64,000 nt of DNA. Origin: Psococerastis gibbosa (lineage: Eukaryota; Arthropoda; Insecta; Psocodea; Psocidae). A program made the translations under genes and the position numbers. Shown here one piece after another: positions 43,891 through 54,867 of this stretch (its first letter is position 1; every line of letters starts with the position of its first letter). Location of the stretch: contig OZ020491.1 in the NCBI GenBank assembly GCA_963971405.1, positions 10,038,855 through 10,102,854 of the forward strand, in the 5' to 3' direction. A model generated the notes under the pieces. The model was given only the letters and a program-made list of their open reading frames with translations. It searched no databases and had not been told where the DNA came from.

Positions 43891-44330
43891 GATAAAAGTC
43901 TCTGATAGGATTAGAAATGAAGTACTTACTTACTTACTTAACGTGTCCGAGCCTAGGACACGTTGTTGTCGCTTGACCCGGTGGTGGAAGGATTGGCCGA
44001 CGGGGTAATTCCCGCCGTTACCAGGGACGCCCGATCGCTCATAAGCGCAATCTTCGGGGAGGCTCCTTCCATGTCCATGTCAGAAATGAAGTGATGAGAA
44101 GAGAGGTCGCTAAGGAAGAACCATTCGCGGAGGAGATAGCGGAGAATGGTTCGGACACGTAAATAGATAACAGCTGGAAGAAGGAACACGAAGAAGAGGA
44201 AGAATGGGATACAGGAACCTGATCGAGGACAATCTCAGAAGAGTGAGACTGGTGTTAAATAATAATCAGAAGTGGAAAGACAACAGGGAATGGAGGAGGC
44301 ACACTCGGGCCTGGAGCTGCACATTGATGA
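43866..44330 (+). pseudogene. LINE C-terminal remnant interrupted by a retroposon
   Basis: Before the insertion the frame reads SPAIKVSDRIRNEV. After it, MRREVAKEEPFAEEIAE continues; a frame change gives GEWFGHVNR, a stop, and then EGTRRRGRMGYRNLIEDN. This matches the D-R-I-x-N-E-x-V-x-R-R ... W-F-G-H-V ... R-G-R-x-x-x-x-x-L-I-E-D tail of a non-LTR retrotransposon. Without 43924-44081 and one duplication it aligns to 46377-46662, which has a different insertion. Confidence 0.75.
43924..44081 (-). mobile_element. Truncated retroposon with (AAGT)n tail and 11-bp TSD
   Basis: AGAAATGAAGT flanks it at 43913-43923 and 44082-44092. On the minus strand it ends CTCGGACACGTTAAGTAAGT, a tandem AAGT tail. 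Its last frame, MDMEGASPKIALMSDRASLV to STTGSSDNNVS and a stop, could be the end of a retrotransposon protein but is too short to place. The uninterrupted target is present at about 46424-46434. Confidence 0.85.
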
Positions 44331-46373
44331 CGATGTAGATTTGTTAACTGACAAACTGAGGGTTGAACAACGGGGTGTAATAAGTTCTTGATGAAATGCA
44401 GCCCTCTGATTTTCTCATTAAAAACCAAAGTATCAAAATTCATTCCGCAGTGAACTTGTCAAAAAATATTGAATCCCATCCCAAAACGGAACACAGAATT
44501 TCAATAAATAAAACACGGCGAGTGAGTGAGGGAGTCAAAAACGATAAAAACACATTCATTTGTTTTTTTGAATGATGGGGCCTTGATCAACTAGCTGTTT
44601 GTGATTTGCGTGTTTTTTGTGTATTTTCGTCATGGCGTGTGTCTGTCAAATTGTATCGTCCAGAATTTCATTTCAGTTTTCGATATTACTCGTCGTTTGA
44701 TTGCACGGAACCCTAAACTGTCATTCAATTCAGGTTTGATTATTCTTTTTAAATACCCCCATCCCCTCGGCACCAGTTTCAGTGTTTGCTCTTTTTTCCT
44801 CCAACAATTCTGCTGTGTTTTTTTACGTTGAGGTTAATTTAAACAGTGTTATTGACACTCATATACTCGCGCTAAAATTTCGAGTCCGTGTTGATGCTTT
44901 TAACGTCCTATGGATTGAATGTTGGGTTTGTCATGAAAATGTCATCAATATACTCTGCCTTTCTATATTTGCTATTTTTGTCAGTTATAATTGAACTTGT
45001 TGCAATACTGCAGCTATTGTATAATGATTTAGGTAAATGTTATAGATTTATTTGTTTTAGGTTTACTTATCACATCCGTTTTTGTTACAGAAACGGTGGT
45101 TGCTGAAGGCACTTCAGGGGTAGCAGTCAATGCAAAAGTGAAACATAGTTTCTTTATGGTCTGCTTTGCATAAGTTACGCAACTGAGATCCCTTTGATAC
45201 ATTATGTTTGTTAAAATTTCCATATGAACTCCCAGACGGTTTTTTACATCCATTTCTTTATAAAATGAGCTCCGTTTGCGAAAATACACACAGGGTTAGC
45301 ATGAAGGGTTAGTATTAGCATGAAAACAAGACTTTATAGCCTTATAGTTCGCCTTTTGACATGTCAATAAAATCGTTTTCATTTCATTTCAAATAAAACC
45401 CCTTCACTTCCATCATTGCAAATCCTAGTTCAGCGTTTCTGATTTCTAAACTTCAATTTTCACTATGGCAGAAGTAGCAGTGGCTGTACAATATATCCAA
45501 GACGTGTCTACCCCGAACGCCCTCGATTAAGTCGAGATCTCGTGAGATATTTGTGAATGTCTTCATATATCACTCGCGCTAGTCTCTCCCAAGGTGATCA
45601 AATCATAATATGAAATGAGAACAGTGGGCTGCAGCTATAAGCTAAGCACTATTACTACTAACTTGGGCTATAAATCCATCGTTCTCATTACTTGAGACCT
45701 GACCGTGTGTGATGGAGATTGGGGCTTCTCCAAAATGTGACGCGAACACTACCTATGGCCAATTTCAGGTACGCCGATGGCGTCATATGTGCATGGTTAA
45801 TTTTGCCAACGTAATTTATGTAATTTAATTGAGTACAATCAGTACTTGTGGCCAACAAATTTCTGCCCAACATGGACAAATACGAACCACATGATAAGTG
45901 GGGAACTGCAAGGTTCTGTCCTGTCACCTCACCCAGAAATGTATCAAATGTATCATAAGACTCAGTTTTTAATTATTACCCAATTAATTTACAAGGTAAA
46001 ATACCCCATTTGCGTCCTTCTTGCTGCTAGTAAGAGTGCATGGGTAAAAGCAGTGTCAAAGTCCCATAAAAAAAAATCGGAAGCCGAACCTGGTGAGTTC
46101 ACGCATCGCAGGAGTTTACTTGGTCAACTCACCCTGCAGCCCTAGCACTAACGTACAAGAATAAATTATCCGGGGAATTATATAAAATATTTAAACTATA
46201 AAAACATGGTATTACAACTAACTCACTCAAAATCAGGCGACATGTAACTTTATGTTAGTACCAACAGAGTCCAAAAAAATGTTAAACAAAAAATAAATAC
46301 ACGACAGATAATCTCTATTTATAAAAATAAAAAAACATTATCCTTATCCACATTAGTGAAATTTCCTTACGGG
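44331..46373. other. Two-kilobase stretch with no recognised feature
   Basis: Open frames of 60-99 codons occur on both strands (for example 45846-46145 plus, 45029-45289 minus) without known motifs. A possible 3' splice site, TTTTTGTTACAG, ends near 45089 before a short frame; this is listed as a weak observation only. Confidence 0.35.
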
Positions 46374-46376
46374 TAT

Positions 46377-46662
46377 GTATTGTGTAGAGACTCCCCAGCG
46401 ATACAAGTCACTGATAGGATTTGAAATGAAGTGATGAGAAGAGAGGTCGCTAAGGCCGGCATTCCACACACGTCAATCGTCAATGAAATATTGAAAAATG
46501 GCGTTTTAGCAGACATTAAAGACATACTAAAAATTCTGCTACCATGTCAATTTACGTCATTGTTACGCCATTTTTCAATTTTTCATTGACGTATGTGGAA
46601 TACCCGCCGAAGGAAGAACCATTCGCGGAGAAGAGACCGCAATAGTTCGGACACGTAAAAAG
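46377..46662 (+). pseudogene. LINE remnant interrupted by a MITE
   Basis: It is paralogous to 43866-44160: SPAIQVTDRI, a stop, NEVMRREVAK, then the MITE at 46454-46608, then EEPFAE and a decayed FGHVK. It has no retroposon at the position filled in the other copy. Confidence 0.75.
46454..46608. mobile_element. TTA-type MITE, copy d (155 bp)
   Basis: GGCCGGCATTCCACACACGT at the left is inverted as ACGTATGTGGAATACCCGCC at the right, followed inwards by CAATGAAAxATTGAAAAATGGCG-type arms. The left flank is TAA; the right flank GAA is one change from it. The empty site GTCGCTAAGGAAGAACC survives at about 44110, which fixes both ends and the 3-bp duplication. Confidence 0.9.
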
Positions 46663-46794
46663 GAAATTTGCATTCACTGGGGTTTATTTTGGATAAATTA
46701 TTATTTTTACTGCTGGATAAGTTTTTCTGTTATGTTCGTGAGTTCGTGTTAGGGCTTCTGGTGGCACATAGACACTAAAAATCTCTTCAGCTCC

Positions 46795-46945
46795 ACTATG
46801 TTTTGGCCCCTATATCCTTCATCATGCTGTATATATTCTTTTCTCGGGCGCCCATGTCAGTTGACCCCATTCTATAGCTCCTTCTGTGATGCAGCTTACA
46901 AAGTTCTTGTGTCGTAGCAAATGTCTGATCCAATGAGCTTTTTGT
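46795..46945 (-). repeat. LINE remnant
   Basis: TCCTTCTGTGATGCAGCTTA and CAAAGTTCTTGTGTCGTAGC parallel TCGTTCTATGATGCAGCTGA and CGAAGTTCTCGTGTCGTAGC at 43700-43740. It is another copy of the same LINE, more decayed. Confidence 0.65.
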
Positions 46946-47689
46946 ACATATCTAGTGAGCTCTTCTTGTACATATTGATGCAACCAGAGTTTTTCTTTCG
47001 CTTATTCTGCTTTGAACCTCCTCATTGGTGCGTGAAAAGTGTAAGTATTGCTGAAATTTGTAGCATACATAACGCTGATCATGCCGTTCGGATAGGCCGT
47101 CAACAAAATAAATTACTAGTCAGAAGCTACGGCCCTGATGAATACATTACAAATCACACAAATTATGTATACATACTTAGCCTTCCGTAGTCACGTCGAC
47201 ACCATGCGATGTCACCAGATAAAAAACTTACCTAAAACCAAAATTAAATACATCAACATCCGCATAAAATATGCAAAAGGTAAACATAATAAATTACAAG
47301 AAATGAAGGTTATCCCGGAATTAAAATATATTATTATCACCGTGATGATGACGCATATGTAAAAATGTAAATGTAAGCATCAATCAAAGTAAATGAGTCA
47401 CTTTTCATTGGTACAACAATAATTTACATCATGCCGTGCCATAAACTCATTGATTCAATGTTTTCACATAAATTAAATAGCAAGGTGACCTCGTTGGTGA
47501 ATGGTTACAGTATGGCAGCCCATCAGCTAGGTTTATTATAAGTTTGTCATCTTTTCATATGGGCTTTCACCCGAGAAGAAATTACCCTATTTGGTATCCG
47601 AAATACATCATGTTTTTTGGTATGTACCGTACAATAGATACAGCATCTGTATCTCAGTCTTGCTTAGGAAAATAAGACATTTATACATT
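46946..47689. other. Gene-free stretch
   Basis: No supported feature. Confidence 0.35.
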
Positions 47690-47800
47690 GTTTTTAGCCG
47701 GTTTGGCACACCTGAAGACCTGTGGGAGGCCAATGTGGCGGCTATGAATTTCGCCCAGTTTTGGACGCGCTTGGACACGAAAAAGTAAAAAAGTAAAGCC
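47690..47800 (+). repeat. Retroposon 3' end, pair with 50795-50878
   Basis: Both contain ACCT(G/A)TGG(G/C)AGGCCAA, TTTTGGA and CCTGGACACGAAAAAGTAA-like blocks, ending in a (AAGTA)n tail. The shared peptide end is FW-x-x-R-L-D-T-K-K before a stop. Confidence 0.6.
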
Positions 47801-48354
47801 GGTTTGGGGTGGCTTTCTGACCATAACATTTACACAAAATGGAAACTGCACCGTTTTCGCTTATCATCCAGGCTCTGCAGCGCGGTAGTGAGGGTTTGGA
47901 ACCGGATTCAATTTTTTAGCAAAGAACCTCGGACCCTTTTGACGTTTTTGCCTATAACGGCCGAAATGTTCTGCCTCCATAGCTTTCTTAGTTGCTTCGG
48001 ATAGCAGGCTGGCCTACTTTGCCAGTCATCGACGCCAAAGACATGCAACCCCTCTGAAACAGAATGCTCTCCCAGGATTGTCCAGAGTAGAAGGCCCTTT
48101 GAAAATAAAAACAATCCTGTAACTTGTAATTTTTTTTTTGTCAATTTTTAAGCATTACCTAATGCCACAAAATGACGCAGTGTAAAGCCAATGACTATCT
48201 CCCTCCAAGCATCCCCTTGTTTTGTGACTGAACAATGTGACTGAACAATGAACGACTGCAGCAAGTATGTCCTAAAAAAAGTCCATAAAATCCCTCGCAT
48301 AATTTCGAGCGTCGCTTTCCAGCGAGCCCGCAAAGCGAACGTCTTCTATCAAAA
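47801..48354. other. Gene-free stretch
   Basis: It includes a tandem GTGACTGAACAAT pair at about 48225-48250. No gene recognised. Confidence 0.35.
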
Positions 48355-48510
48355 TCCACCTCCTACAGCCGTTAGCGACTAGCGTACGGCCTGCACGTGG
48401 GCCGGCAGAACGCTTGCGCGAGCGCCCAGCATGCGCACAGTAAATCATAGCTACACGCCTCCCGGAGCGTCCCCCGCCTCCCCTTCTGGTCCCCCACTCC
48501 CGTTATTTAC
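48355..48510. promoter_or_regulatory. CpG-rich patch
   Basis: CpG density rises sharply compared with the surroundings (for example GCGACTAGCGTACGGCCTGC and CTTGCGCGAGCGCCCAGCAT). It also contains CATGCGCAC, similar to half of an NRF1-type site. It could be a promoter remnant or foreign insertion. No transcript evidence is visible. Confidence 0.25.
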
Positions 48511-48557
48511 GAGAATCTGGTGTACATCAATGGGTGATTCATGCCTTCATTCCCTTC

Positions 48558-48875
48558 CTACGTCCGTCAGAGGGTGGTTGTTGTAGGAGGAAGACGTAGC
48601 GAACTGGGCGCGGAAGACGTGTGTTTTTGTTGCGGATTTGGGGCACTGGGTTAGTTTGAACACGAGGAGAGGGAGGGTGTTAGAAGGGGAGTTTATCCCT
48701 ATTATGAATCAGTTCGGATCCTTACGCAGTCCAGATCATGTGTAGTGTGAGTGACGAAGGGACCCGTATGTGCGTAGCACTCCTAATCGTATGTACATAT
48801 GAACGTGCCGTAGAAGGTTCATACCTCCTACGTCGGTCAGACGGTAGTTATTATAGGAGAAGACGTAGGGAACTG
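48558..48875 (+). repeat. Spaced duplication of an about 45-bp imperfect palindrome
   Basis: CCTACGTC(C/G)GTCAGA followed by GTAGGAGGAAGACGTAG (48558-48600) recurs as CCTACGTCGGTCAGA and TATAGGAGAAGACGTAG at 48826-48870. Each carries CTACGTC/GACGTAG inverted arms. Confidence 0.5.
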
Positions 48876-49026
48876 CTTAAATTCCTTATTACTACTCGAC
48901 TCCTTCCTTCCAGTTCCTCGGACAGTCTTCCTAGGTCTTGTAAAATCCGTTTTAGGTCTTTTTAATACCTCGGTTAGCGACGTCACAGACTAGGTCCGGT
49001 CCCTGCCATCCGCCTCTCGCTGAGTG

Positions 49027-49135
49027 TCAGCACTTTTGGGCAGGCCATTCAGAAAGTCGCCAACGAGTCTTCCATAAATATGCTCAAAACTTAGTGCCAA
49101 AGGGGCAGAGGGTACCAGCGTCTGACAACAGTTGT
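49027..49135 (+). repeat. Dispersed repeat, pair with 10391-10515
   Basis: It contains GTCAGCACTTTTGGG, GCCAACGAGTCTTCCATAAA and ACCAGCGTCTGACAAC in the same order as the other copy. Confidence 0.65.
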
Positions 49136-49944
49136 AACAATAAAATTTATAAAATATACTTATAGGTTAACAATATAATACAATATGTTTTTTGCATGAA
49201 AAATGGTAAATATTGAAAAATAAATAATGTAAAAACCTGTGAGTGTTTTTACCTGTGGATTGCAAGAGCCAAATCACAAACAGACACGGGTAACATGAAA
49301 ATGACGTCACAGTCCGATCGGTATCACAAATGACGTCACGCTCCATTCCCACGTGACCCATTGTTTAACCATCAAACTTAAATTAGTGTTCCCTACTAAG
49401 TAACGTTTTTGTTTACATATTATAATTTGAAGAGGGTAAAATAAATCTACATTGAAATAGGTTTTAAAAATTGTCAATTACCCTATTCTCTTCTTAATTC
49501 GGGTTTTGTACACCACAGGGGTGTTAGTAGGAAAAAAAAACAAAAAAACAAATCGTTATCGTATTGTATATCCATGCCGGAATAACTTTAAGCTATAATA
49601 TTCAACGGAGCCATTACGCCCAACCCTACACCATGAAATCATAAAGTAGAAATAAATCTATACCTACTATCAACGAATATAACATTGATTAGAGGGGACC
49701 ATTAGTTTTTACGATTAGTATACACTTTCCTTCTACTACTGTCCGCCATCTTGGTTAATCACTGAAATAAATATCAATGGAGTGCTACCAGCCGTGACCC
49801 CCATCGACCCTATACAGGACCACCTATGATTGGACATTATTTGTGTTTATTATTATTATTTCTTAAAGGGGGCGCTAAACGCATGCATCCGGGTGTAAGG
49901 CCTACTAAATGCTAAAGGAGCTAATGAAAAAAAAACTTTCTTTA
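49136..49944. other. Gene-free stretch
   Basis: Two TGACGTCA-like octamers near 49301 and 49331 resemble CRE sites, without other support. Confidence 0.3.
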
Positions 49945-50338
49945 GGCGCCGATTCCACCGACCGGCTAGGGCTAAATACAAAAACGGTGACGTGGTAGCA
50001 GACATTCAAGACGTAGGCGGGGTTTCCACCGACCTCGCATTGCAGAATGCAAATGACATTGACGGAAAATAGAATTTTTCTTTTTAAAGAAATCTATTAA
50101 AATGTTTGTACTTAACATATCCCATGACGCCATTTTTTAATTTTAGTTTGTTTGTTTGTGATTTTACTCTATGATCATTGATAAATTTTAACTATAGCAT
50201 AGAGTAAAACAAACATTTCCGTCAATGTCATTTGCATTCTGCAATGCGAGGTCGGTGGAAACCCCGCCTAAGTCTAAATGTCTGCTACCATGTCACCGTT
50301 TTTGTATTTAGCCCTAGCCGGTCGGTGGAATCCCCACC
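49945..50338. mobile_element. Composite nested MITE, copy e (394 bp)
   Basis: The outer ends GGCGCCGATTCCACCGACCG and ...GGTGGAATCCCCACC are flanked by TTA on both sides (49942-49944, 50339-50341). The inner element at about 50017-50268 has ends GGCGGGGTTTCCACCGACCT and AGGTCGGTGGAAACCCCGCC. The inner one sits at the same place as in 41845-42224 while outer flanks differ, proving movement of the composite. Confidence 0.9.
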
Positions 50339-50794
50339 TTAAGGAACTACAAAGATGCTTCTAGCTTTGACGACTTTCACCCTTTTTCACTAGAAATTTT
50401 TTAGAGGTTTGTCGAGGGTTTATTGGCAAGTGCCCTCATAATATAAATACAGTAGAGCTCGGTTAGCAACGACTCGGGTTGGTAAGAAAAAATTTTAGAC
50501 GGCCAAAGGCTTATACGTTGTCATACGTACGAAAAAAATTATACAAATTAAAAAATAAATGAAATAAAAATTAAAATAAATTCATGCGAGTGGTTGCGTC
50601 AAACGTCGCTTCCTAGAGGTGGCAGACACTTAATTACGCCCCTGATCTGAATTAAGGTATTACACTAGTGAATGTTTCTTGGGCCCATAGTTATTGGATC
50701 GAATATTGAAACTATATTCGAGTGTTTAGTCCATGTTTAAATTAGTGTCTAATTGGGGGAATGTAATGTAATATGCCCTGTCCAATGCACGAGG
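50339..50794. other. Gene-free stretch
   Basis: No supported feature. Confidence 0.35.
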
Positions 50795-50878
50795 GATGAC
50801 CTATGGCAGGCCAACGACTTCACCCGATTTTGGAATGTTCGCCTGGACACGAAAAAGTAAGTAAAGTAAAGGGGAATG
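50795..50878 (+). repeat. Retroposon 3' end, pair with 47690-47800
   Basis: GACCTATGGCAGGCCAACGA, TTTTGGAATGTTCGCCTGGA and ACGAAAAAGTAAGTAAAGTA end in a short-repeat tail. Confidence 0.6.
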
Positions 50879-50896
50879 TAAACATGCCAGCAATAT

Positions 50897-51098
50897 AAAT
50901 AGATGTTGACTTTATGTTCCATTACTAATCAACCTAGCGGGGTTATGGCTATAAAGCCTTCTCTTACACCCAACTGGGAAGGTCCGGGACCGCCTGCTTC
51001 TCATGCCCTCCGAAGCATGGCCAGAAAGTTTAGCAGAATCAACAACCTTTTGGGTGGAAGTCGTCGGAGTCTGTACTACTACTCTACATGTCCTGACA
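50897..51098 (-). mobile_element. SINE-C copy
   Basis: CCATTACTAATCAACCTAGC, GGGGTTATGGCTATAAAGCC and ACACCCAACTGGGAAGGTCC run in reverse to SINE-C. CAGCAAT at 50888-50894 and 51097-51103 may be a short target duplication. Confidence 0.7.
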
Positions 51099-51103
51099 GC
51101 AAT

Positions 51104-51962
51104 GAGAAATTACTCCGCATTATTAGAGCCACATTGCAACTATTTTAATATTTACCGCAGTTTACGCAATACTTTTTATAGTAAGTATGTACATAATAAC
51201 TTCATTTAAACCTTAACAGACGCTATATGAAACTCTCAAAGAAGTGACTGATGAAGAGACAGACACACCGGCAAATCCTGTTTGAGACCTCACGGTAAAT
51301 CTACCTCTGGGAGACACCGCTGCTATTGACACGACGATAATTTACTGCGCAGGCTGCTACCACGACACTGAAATGTACTTAAAACTGGTATGCCAGCCTT
51401 CAATCCATTTGACACAAGCCGTAGGATCGTATGTTTTACGAGCCTAGCCCCTAAGGCAGAGGCGCATACAAATGTTAACAGAGGGGCAGTTTTGTTTAGC
51501 CCTTTCGGGAACTGGAAGGAATTTTTATATTTAATTTTTTTCTGCTCCTAGGGGCTCTGTTGGAGAATATGGCTGATGAAATGGCCTTTTGGTTAAGTCA
51601 ATACGGGCTGGTCCTACCTATATGACGAGTATATAATAGTTTTGATGGAAATAATAAAGTAATAATAATTTTAATATATGACTAATGCGAATATAGATTA
51701 TATAGACTACAATGCATTTAGTTTACCCATCAGCCGTGTGGGCGTATACAAACGAATGCTGCGCATATCATGGAGAATTCCCTAATGCTGAGGTCCTGAG
51801 GCAAATGAATATAGAAGCCGAGTGGCTGCTGACGGTTATGAAATGGAAACTGACATACTTCAGCCTTGTGGTGGGGAACGAAAAGTTTCACTTTCTGCCT
51901 GTAATAATGCAAGAGAAGATAGAAGGGCTTAGGGCTCCCGAGTAGAAGAACAACATCATGGC
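51104..51962. other. Gene-free stretch
   Basis: A 77-codon frame at 51712-51945 (with NAEVLRQMNIEAEWL) has no family I recognise. Nothing else supported. Confidence 0.3.
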
Positions 51963-52143
51963 AAAAAAAAAAAAAAAAAAAAATGATCAATCGCATACAA
52001 ACAATTAAAAGAATGTATCCGATTTACCTCTTCAGTCGCCTCCGTAGACTAGTACCCGTGTTGAGTTACGACACGCCTCCGATCGCATGGCATGTAGAGA
52101 CTCGCACAAGTACAAGCACGCTACCACCTTGCCATCGAAGTCG
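51963..52143 (-). mobile_element. SINE-A copy
   Basis: A long A run (51963-51983) is followed by TCAATCGCATACAAACAAT, CTCTTCAGTCGCCTC, GAGTTACGACACGCCTCCGA and GCTACCACCTTGCCATCGAAG. It is near full length and very similar to 34249-34444. Confidence 0.75.
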
Positions 52144-52647
52144 GTGCACATGAACCAGATTGTTCTCCAGCCATATCACTGCATGCAAAAATTAAGAACA
52201 ATATAAAGCAACAATGTTTTCTACAAGCTTCGGAAGTTTATAAACTACGCTTTAGTACGTATATGTTTTATTACTGGTTTGATGAGGCGCACACAAATCT
52301 CAAGATCTGGGGAGAAACGAGTGACTCTACGTACACAAGTTATATATCATGTCTTAGTCACCTGTCAAATAGCTCATGCCTAGTTCTGATCTGTCAACTT
52401 TTGATGGATATATGGTACAGGATTATGGATGATTATTATGACTTTGAATTATAATTGACTAAGCTTGATGTACGATTTTTATGGAGGTTTTCAAAAGATT
52501 ATGTTTCTTTTTATGGTAATAGGCCCAGCAATGAGAATAGTTTGTATAGGTACTTAAAATATTTGTGTGGCGATGTGTGGACTGTGGAAGAATTCGAAGA
52601 TTCTAAAACCAGTTTAATTCGAAAGAATACAACTGAGTTAAAACGAG
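52144..52647. other. Open but unassigned stretch
   Basis: Frames of 63 and 68 codons at 52263-52454 and 52455-52661 follow one another in the same frame with a single stop between them (TAA, 52452-52454). Together they read through YYWFDEAHTNLKIWG, FLWRFSKDYVSFYG and YLKYLCGDVWTVEEF. This run of about 130 mostly open codons has a protein-like composition but no family I recognise. It could be a decayed gene or transposon fragment. Confidence 0.25.
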
Positions 52648-52800
52648 ATATAAATAAATAACAACTTTTTGTTCTATTACTAACCCAACCTAGCGGAGTT
52701 AGGGCTATGAAGCCCTCTCTTACACTCAACTAGGAAGGCCCGGGACCGCTTGCTTTACATGCCCTCCGGGTGAGAGTCCGTATCACTACTCTACATGTCT
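52648..52800 (-). mobile_element. SINE-C copy
   Basis: An ATAAATAAATAA tail, TATTACTAACCCAACCTAGC, GGAGTTAGGGCTATGAAGCC and CACTCAACTAGGAAGGCCCG match SINE-C in reverse. Confidence 0.7.
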
Positions 52801-52941
52801 AAAGATATAAAGTGCAGTATTTAGCAAAAAATTTTATTAGTACATTTTTGTAAATTAAGGGTCACGAAAGTCCGGCTCTTTGCCTATGTCAAAAATACAA
52901 ATCCATTACTAGTTTATAAGTATTTTTAAATTTGCCGCTAA

Positions 52942-53061
52942 GGCGGCTATTCCACTTGTCAATTTTTCTTCAATAATTGATGAGATTTTTTCCTTACTCT
53001 ATGTCATTTCATCAATTATTGATGCACAAATGACGGAATATTGACACGTGGAATAGCCGCC
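52942..53061. mobile_element. TTA-type MITE, copy f (120 bp)
   Basis: GGCGGCTATTCCACTTGTCA at the left is inverted at the right as GTGGAATAGCCGCC. TAA flanks it at 52939-52941 and 53062-53064. The interior carries AATAATTGATGAGA and its inverse, as in copy g. Confidence 0.9.
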
Positions 53062-53064
53062 TAA

Positions 53065-54359
53065 ACCCTTGCAAATCGTAACACAAAAATGGAATTACCA
53101 AAAAACAAAAACATCATCAATATGAACAATACTGTCCTTATAAGGAGAAATCGATCACAATCTCTAAAATCAAACCCAAAAAGGGATACATACCCACGTA
53201 TGAGGTAACACGACAATTACCCAACAATATAAGAATGCTACACTTTTGGCATTACTGCTGATGTACTGAAAACGCACAAGAAATAATAGATATTACAAAT
53301 ACCACGATAGAGATGAAAAAATCTCCCTCTACGGGACACATACATTAAAGTAATTCCAATATAACATCCAGTGAAAATTCAATAAATTTCGAAATGTAGA
53401 GAGTGTACATTTTGGTTTTTGTATAGCAGGTGCTTTAGGTTGTTTAGGTACAAACGCGTGAGTTTCCCGAAGCAGACGGGTAATTATCCGATGCCTGAGG
53501 GAATGTTGATAGCTTATTGTCTAAGAACCGTGCAAGATGAAGAAGATTGAAGGAATACGTCAGGGTTCAATCAACTTTGATAGAGGTAATTGAGTTTTGG
53601 CTAAATGAATTCTGAAATTGTTTAAAACATCAGAATCTTACTTGATCGATATTACACGAAAGTCTGGGCTCCGACCACCATGTTGCCAATTAAAAAATAT
53701 ATAAATAACTTTTTTATGTTTTTGCCCATAGTAGCCTTTGTAGCCGGTGAGGTTGACTTAGAGTACGTATAACAGTTTGCAAATGGCCAAAAATTCATAC
53801 GGAAACAATAAAAAATAAATAATGTCCGAAATCCATGGGGTCGTTGGCATTGGACAAGGGACCTATGGGCCTAGGACCATAAAAAAAGTCCTTCAGGTAC
53901 CGTCACCAACACGGGCAACTTTCAAGCCTAATAACCAAGTTCGCCGCCCAACAAACCAATTACGAACCACGTTATGCAGAGGGGAACCATAATGGTAATA
54001 GACATAAACCAGAAAATACAAAAAAAAAAAAAAAATGAGGGAAACAGTCAATACAGACAGCAGGAACCCGCTGCGAACCCCCACATAAAAAGCTGCTGAC
54101 CGCCCAAAATAATCCAATAAAATGTTTTCTCCCCTACTTTGAGCCGGAGAGAGATTTAAGACGGGGCCGGATTAGTCGTACGTATCGAGTAGAAAAAGGT
54201 AATAATTTACAACTTTGTGACAATCAGAATAGGTCGCTCACGTCCCCGGAGAGAAATTTTGACCACCTGCACCAACCCTCGTAAAACTTTGCCCAACCCT
54301 GTCATTCTGATGTCATACAAAATAAAAGGAGGTTTTGGACAGGTCATGGAATGATCGGG
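53065..54359. other. Gene-free stretch
   Basis: No supported gene or repeat. A poly-A run at 54022-54035 has no recognisable retroposon beside it. Confidence 0.35.
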
Positions 54360-54450
54360 AATAGCCCAGTTGGTAGAGAATTGGAATAAGAAACGGATGG
54401 TCGAGGTTCGATACTCGACACAAAAGGAAAATTAAATAAATAAATAATAT
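54360..54450 (+). repeat. tRNA-like head of a short SINE (copy 3)
   Basis: AGCCCAGTTGGTAGAGAATT (box A-like), then GAGGTTCGATACTCGAC (box B-like) and an (AAAT)n-type tail. It ends next to the mariner palindrome. Confidence 0.45.
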
Positions 54451-54669
54451 ATGCAGGGTTTGTCCGGAATGTAATGTGAATTTTTTTTAGCGAAACTGTA
54501 CGCGCAAGCGCGCGTTTTACTAGCTCAGATTGTGGTGGGGGGATCTGGCAACAAGTTCCAACAAGCGTCAGCTTGCTACCGATCGTTGTAGTGGTCACAT
54601 CAGTTGTTCCGTGTGAGTCGGTACAGTTACCCGGTGCAAGAAGAAAAAAAGCGTTCGCTTGAGTAACGG

Positions 54670-54867
54670 ATGGCGATCAAGTTTTGTGTAAAACTGGAGA
54701 AGAGTGCTGCGAAAACCATTATAATGTTGAAGAAGGCTTTCGACGAAGATTGCCCTTCGGGTAGGCAAATTTTCCAGTGGCACAAGGCCTTCGCAGAAGG
54801 TCGGGAAGACGCCAACGACGAGCCCCGCGCTGGACGGCCATCAACCTCCACTACTGTTGCCTGTTGA
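54670..54867 (+). pseudogene. Mariner transposase N-terminus, left arm
   Basis: The frame opens with MAIKFCVKLEKSAAKTII and continues through SGRQIFQWHKAFAEGRED to GRPSTSTT before running out into the palindrome centre. It covers the first helix-turn-helix of a mariner DNA-binding domain and the GRP-type linker. The catalytic DD34D domain is absent. A full mariner transposase is about 340-350 residues; this is 65. Confidence 0.85.

Noticed and set aside
49295-49345. CRE-type promoter from two TGACGTCA-like sites
   Set aside because: Two octamers in A+T-rich sequence without TATA, initiator or a following frame are not enough.
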